Below, in pieces: positions 60,326 to 64,000 of a DNA stretch of 64,000 nucleotides. The notes beneath the pieces are model-generated. The model was not told the origin of the DNA, ran no database searches, and saw only the letters and a list, made by a program, of their open reading frames with translations. The DNA comes from Rhodanobacter denitrificans (GTDB lineage: Bacteria > Pseudomonadota > Gammaproteobacteria > Xanthomonadales > Rhodanobacteraceae). Made by a program: the position numbers and the translations under genes. The stretch is from NCBI RefSeq assembly GCF_003335105.1, contig NZ_QFWQ01000002.1, positions 1-64,000 on the forward strand. Direction: 5' to 3'. Numbering within the stretch: the first letter of the stretch is position 1; every line of letters begins with the position of its first letter.

Positions 60326-62926
60326 TTGAGCGCCACCGCAGCAAACCACCACAACCGGTATCCGCTACTCGTCGCGATCGTGCTCGCACTGGTCGTGGCC
60401 GCGATGAATATCGGGCTGTGGTGGTACGGCAACCTGCCGCACGGGCCGGACGACTGGCACGGCAGGATCGGCGGTTTCTCGCTGTCGGTGTTCCAGCGCT
60501 ACCAGAGCCCGTTCAAGCAGGATTATCCAAGCAGCGACGAGATCGCCGCCGACCTGAAGCTGCTGCACAAGTACAGCGACCGGGTGCGCACCTACACGAT
60601 GCAGCAGAACCCGCAGCTGTACCGGCTGGCGCAGAAGGAAGGCCTGAAGGTGATGGCCGGCGCCGAGATCGACAAGCGGCTGGACAACAACGAGCGCGAG
60701 ATCGAGCTGCTGATCGCCAAGGCGCGCGCCTACCCCGACACCATCGACCGCGTCATCGTCGGCAACGAGGTGCTGTTCCGCAACGACCTCCCGCCCGAGC
60801 AGATGATGCTGTACCTGGACCGGGTGCGCGCGGCCGTGCACCAGCCGGTGTCGATCGCCGAGCCGGACTACATCTGGCTGAAGTATCCCGAGCTGGTGCA
60901 GCACGTGGACTTCATCACCATCCACCTGTTCCCGTTCTGGAACGGCATCGCGCGGAAGGACGCCGTGCCCGCCGCGCTGGGCGCCTACGAATCGATCCGC
61001 CAGCATTACCCGGACAAGCCCGTGGTGGTCGGCGAGATCGGCTGGCCGTCCAACGGCGACCGCCACGAATATGCCGACCCCTCGATCTCCAACGAGGCGA
61101 TCTTCATCCGCGACTGGATGAACGTGGCCAAGGCCACGCACATCGACTACTACCTGCTGGAAGCATTCGACCAGCCGTGGAAGGAGAACCTCGGCGAGGG
61201 CCGCACCGGCGCGTACTGGGGCATGTTCAACGCCGACCGCCAGCTGAAGTTCCCGCTGACCGGCCCGGTCACCGAGGACACCGGCTGGCCGTGGAAGGCG
61301 CTGGCGGCGAGCCTGCTGGCGCTGCTGCCGATGATCTTCTTCGCACGGCGCTTCAGCCGCTTCAAGCTGATGGGGCGGTTCTTCTTCGCCGCGCTGATCC
61401 AGCTCGCCTGCGGCCTGATCGTGTGGTCGGCCACGCTGCCGTTCAACTTCTACCTGAGCTGGGTGGACTGGACGATGCTGGTGCTGCTGTTCCCCGCGCA
61501 GATCGCCATCCTCGCCATCCTACTGATCAACGGCTTCGAGTTCACCGAGGTGCTGTGGCGGCGCGAATGGGTCCGCCACGCCGGCATGCTGAAGCCCGAC
61601 CCGCCCGGGAAGCAGCCGTTCGTGTCGATCCACCTGGCCTGCTACAACGAGCCACCGGAGATGGTGATCGTCACGCTCGATTCGCTGGCCGCGCTGGACT
61701 ACGCGAACTTCGAAGTGCTGGTGATCGACAACAACACCAAGGACCCGGCGGTGTGGCAGCCGGTGCAGGAATACTGCGAGAAGCTGGGCAAGCGCTTCCG
61801 CTTCTTCCACCTGGCGCCGTGGCCTGGCTTCAAGGCGGGCGCGCTGAACTTCGGCCTGAGGGAGACCGCGCCCGAGGCCGACGTGGTGGCGGTGATCGAC
61901 GCCGACTACGAGGTGCGGGCCGACTGGCTGGCCACCCTCACCGGCTACTTCCACGACCCGAAGGTGGCCGTGGTGCAGTGCCCGCAGGCGCACCGCGAGT
62001 TCGAGCACAACCGCTTCCGCCGTATGACCGCGTGGGAATACGACGGCTTCTTCCGCATCGGCATGCACCACCGCAACGAGCGCAACGCGATCATCCAGCA
62101 CGGCACCATGACGATGGTCCGGCGCAGCGCGCTGGAAGGCACCGGCGGCTGGTCCGAGTGGACCATCTGCGAGGACGCGGAACTCGGCCTGCGCCTGATG
62201 CACGCCGGCTACGAACTGGTCTACGTCGACGAGCTGATGGGCAAGGGCCTCACCCCCGCCGACTTCAAGGCGTACAAGAGCCAGCGCTATCGCTGGGCGT
62301 TCGGCGCCATGCAGATCCTCAAGGGCCGCTGGAACTGGATGACGCAGAAGGGTCCGCTCAGCGCCGGCCAGCGCTTCCACTTCCTCACCGGCTGGTTCAG
62401 CTGGTTCGCCGATGCGCTGCATCTCGTCTTCACCCTGATGGCGCTGTTCTGGACCGCCGGCATGGTCGCCTACCCGCAGTACTTCAGCTTGCCGATGCAG
62501 CTGTTCCTGATCCCGGTGATCGGCTTCTTCTTCGCCAAGGCGATCTTCGGCATCGTGCTGTACCGCGCCCGCGTGCCGTGCGGCTGGTACGACACGCTGA
62601 TGGCCTCGCTGGCCAGCATGGGTCTCAGCCACGCCATCGCCCGCGGCATCCTGCACGGTCTGACCCGCCAGAAGACCTCGTTCGTGGTCACCGCCAAGAG
62701 CCGGCGCCTGGGCGGGAGCAACTTCGCCGCGTTCGCGCCGGTACGCGAGGAATTGCTGATGGCGATCGCGCTGGCGCTGTGCATCGTCGGCATGGCGCTG
62801 GGCTACGGCACGCGCTACATCGAAGGCACCCTGTGGATGTTCATCCTCGCCGCGCAGTCGATTCCGTACGTGTCCGCGGTGGTCGGCGCATGGATCGCGC
62901 ACAGGGCCGGCGACAAGGCGGGCTGA
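60326..62926 (+). CDS. Glucan synthase-like protein: GH17-type domain fused to GT2 glycosyltransferase
   Basis: 866 residues. A first membrane helix (about 15-35), a periplasmic GH17-like domain (about 45-335) with the acid/base pair NE (VIVGNEVLFRN) and nucleophile Glu (VVVGEIGWPSNGD), then membrane helices, and a GT2 domain (about 430-680) with DAD (VIDADYEVR), ED (CEDAELGLRL) and QRYRW. The C-terminal helices follow. This is the layout of NdvB-type beta-glucan synthases in Pseudomonas and Bradyrhizobium. The TTG start at 60326 has GGGGA 5 bp upstream; a TTG at 60251 is possible. It probably makes a periplasmic or exported beta-glucan. Confidence 0.9.
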   Translation: MSATAANHHNRYPLLVAIVLALVVAAMNIGLWWYGNLPHGPDDWHGRIGGFSLSVFQRYQSPFKQDYPSSDEIAADLKLLHKYSDRVRTYTMQQNPQLYRLAQKEGLKVMAGAEIDKRLDNNEREIELLIAKARAYPDTIDRVIVGNEVLFRNDLPPEQMMLYLDRVRAAVHQPVSIAEPDYIWLKYPELVQHVDFITIHLFPFWNGIARKDAVPAALGAYESIRQHYPDKPVVVGEIGWPSNGDRHEYADPSISNEAIFIRDWMNVAKATHIDYYLLEAFDQPWKENLGEGRTGAYWGMFNADRQLKFPLTGPVTEDTGWPWKALAASLLALLPMIFFARRFSRFKLMGRFFFAALIQLACGLIVWSATLPFNFYLSWVDWTMLVLLFPAQIAILAILLINGFEFTEVLWRREWVRHAGMLKPDPPGKQPFVSIHLACYNEPPEMVIVTLDSLAALDYANFEVLVIDNNTKDPAVWQPVQEYCEKLGKRFRFFHLAPWPGFKAGALNFGLRETAPEADVVAVIDADYEVRADWLATLTGYFHDPKVAVVQCPQAHREFEHNRFRRMTAWEYDGFFRIGMHHRNERNAIIQHGTMTMVRRSALEGTGGWSEWTICEDAELGLRLMHAGYELVYVDELMGKGLTPADFKAYKSQRYRWAFGAMQILKGRWNWMTQKGPLSAGQRFHFLTGWFSWFADALHLVFTLMALFWTAGMVAYPQYFSLPMQLFLIPVIGFFFAKAIFGIVLYRARVPCGWYDTLMASLASMGLSHAIARGILHGLTRQKTSFVVTAKSRRLGGSNFAAFAPVREELLMAIALALCIVGMALGYGTRYIEGTLWMFILAAQSIPYVSAVVGAWIAHRAGDKAG

Positions 62927-63065
62927 TGCGGCGGCCGCATCGGCGGCGCGCACGCGTCATGCTGATCCCGCTGCCCGCCGATCCAGCCGGCTTCATACGG
63001 AGCCAACACCGGGCTGGTTAAGCTCTGCCTCGAACCAGAAAACGATCCGAGGACGGACCCCACGC

Positions 63066-64000
63066 ATGCGCCGCTTCCCCCGAGGCCTGAGCCTGCTGTT
63101 TCTGCTGCTGTCCGCACCCCAGGCGCATGCCGGCGTGCAACTGGTGGTGGATGGCGTCGCGGACCCGCTGAAGGCGGCGGCGATCGCGGGCGTGGAGTTG
63201 TCGCAATACGCCACCCGCGAAGTCAGCGCCGCGCAGGTGCGGCGCCTGTACGAGCGGGCGCCCGGCCAGGCGAGCTCGGCCCTGGAACCATACGGCTACT
63301 ACGACGCCACGGTCACCGGCAATCTGCAGCAGGTCGGCAAGGACTGGCAGGTGACCCTGCACGTGCAGCCGGGCGAGCCGGTCAAGGTCACTTCCGTCGA
63401 CGTGATGCTGGACCAGGAGGCGGCCGGGCTGGCCCCGATCCGCCGCGCAAAACGCGCGATCGAACGACTCAAGGACAAGCCGCTGGACCACGGCGCCTAC
63501 GACGCGGCACGCGACGCGCTCAGCGCCCAGCTCACCGCCAACGGCTTCCTCGACGCCCGCCTGCTCACCCATCGGGTCGAAGTCACCCGCGCCAGCCACA
63601 GCGCAGCGATCAAGCTGGCGTGGCAGGCCGGCCCGCGATACCGCTATGGCCAGGTGCACTTCGACGGCTCGCAGTTCAAGGACGGTTTCCTCGACCGCTA
63701 CGTGCCGTTCAAGTCCGGCGACTACTTCTCGCAGAACCAGTTGCTGGAACTCCAGCAGGCGCTGAACGGCGCCGATTACTTCGCGGTGGTCAACGTGCAG
63801 CCGGACGTGGACAAGGCGAAGGACGGCGTGGTCGACGTCACCGTACAGCTGGCGCCGGCCAAGCGCACGATCTACACCGGCGGCCCGTTCATCGGCACCG
63901 ACACCGGCTTCGGCATGCGCGGCGGGGTGGAGCGGCGCTGGGTGAACCGGCGCGGGCACAAGTGGAAGAACGAACTGGTGGTGGCGCAGAAACTGAAGAC
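63066..64000 (+). CDS. tamA: Translocation and assembly module subunit TamA, 5' part (cut by window end)
   Basis: 311 codons present, no stop in the window. A signal peptide (about 1-22, GLSLLFLLLSAPQAHA). POTRA-like domains follow (SALEPYGYYDATVTGNLQ, QLTANGFLDARLLTHRVEV, YRYGQVHFDGSQFKDGFLDR, LNGADYFAVVNVQPDVD), and the beta-barrel begins at the end (TIYTGGPFIGTDTGFGMR). TamA with TamB assembles outer-membrane proteins or lipids. tamB is expected next, beyond the window. Confidence 0.92.
   Translation, partial: MRRFPRGLSLLFLLLSAPQAHAGVQLVVDGVADPLKAAAIAGVELSQYATREVSAAQVRRLYERAPGQASSALEPYGYYDATVTGNLQQVGKDWQVTLHVQPGEPVKVTSVDVMLDQEAAGLAPIRRAKRAIERLKDKPLDHGAYDAARDALSAQLTANGFLDARLLTHRVEVTRASHSAAIKLAWQAGPRYRYGQVHFDGSQFKDGFLDRYVPFKSGDYFSQNQLLELQQALNGADYFAVVNVQPDVDKAKDGVVDVTVQLAPAKRTIYTGGPFIGTDTGFGMRGGVERRWVNRRGHKWKNELVVAQKLK

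Noticed and set aside
62925-62941. GATGCGGC-G-GCCGCATC palindrome after the GT2 gene
   Set aside because: The loop is one base, which cannot form, and there is no T-run; not called a terminator.

Overview
The window is about 64 kb of high-GC chromosomal DNA from a gammaproteobacterium, most likely of the Xanthomonadaceae/Rhodanobacteraceae (Rhodanobacter, Dyella or Luteibacter type). The order kdsD-kdsC-lptC-lptA-lptB-rpoN-hpf-hprK-rapZ-EIIA-ptsH-ptsI, the DUF2066 gene divergent from purM-purN, the DUF47-pit pair and the secreted-protein pair beside relA all fit that group. The lineage is an inference from gene content and order, because no rRNA gene lies in the window. No tRNA, rRNA or CRISPR array was found.

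Left edge (1-2.8 kb): this is the accessory part. It starts with the 5' end of an IS110/IS1111-type transposase. Three attC-like sites follow, with small cassette-type ORFs between them: a Cys/His-rich protein, a DUF1272 zinc-ribbon protein and a double GNAT acetyltransferase. I read this as the distal end of an integron cassette array whose upstream attC was entered by the insertion sequence. A second GNAT gene and a truncated SnoaL-like gene then run into the core chromosome.

Core, 2.8-36 kb: a PAS-PAS-GAF-PAS-GGDEF-EAL protein; a sugar porter with a LacI regulator and a near-perfect palindromic operator; recQ and an alkyltransferase-like repair gene; a DUF47-pit phosphate transport operon with a Pho box; a CNNM/CorC-type membrane protein; trmJ and suhB; an AI-2E-type permease with hda; DUF2066; purM-purN; DUF3108; and murA-ibaG. 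The large operon-like block kdsD to ptsI then joins LPS precursor synthesis and transport, sigma-54, ribosome hibernation and a regulatory PTS that has no sugar-specific membrane components here. A LysR-yeiH divergent pair follows.

36-44 kb is mixed: a YcxB-like protein, tsaB-creD, a RibD-domain reductase, and two FtsX/MacB-type permeases without an adjacent ATPase and flanked by a degenerate direct repeat. An RcnR-like regulator and a DmeF-like metal exporter share a clear RcnR-type operator.

44-64 kb: a DinG/YoaA helicase, a MAPEG protein, a lipoprotein with the penicillin-binding protein mrcB, an epimerase-like protein with a TPR-like membrane protein, relA, two tandem paralogous secreted proteins of unknown function, hrpA, a GH17-GT2 glucan synthase-like protein, and the start of tamA, cut by the window end.

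Most of the window is well-known housekeeping sequence. The least explained parts are the integron/IS1111 boundary, the small cassette proteins, the paralogous secreted pair, the orphan permease pair, and several short palindromic repeats dispersed between genes.
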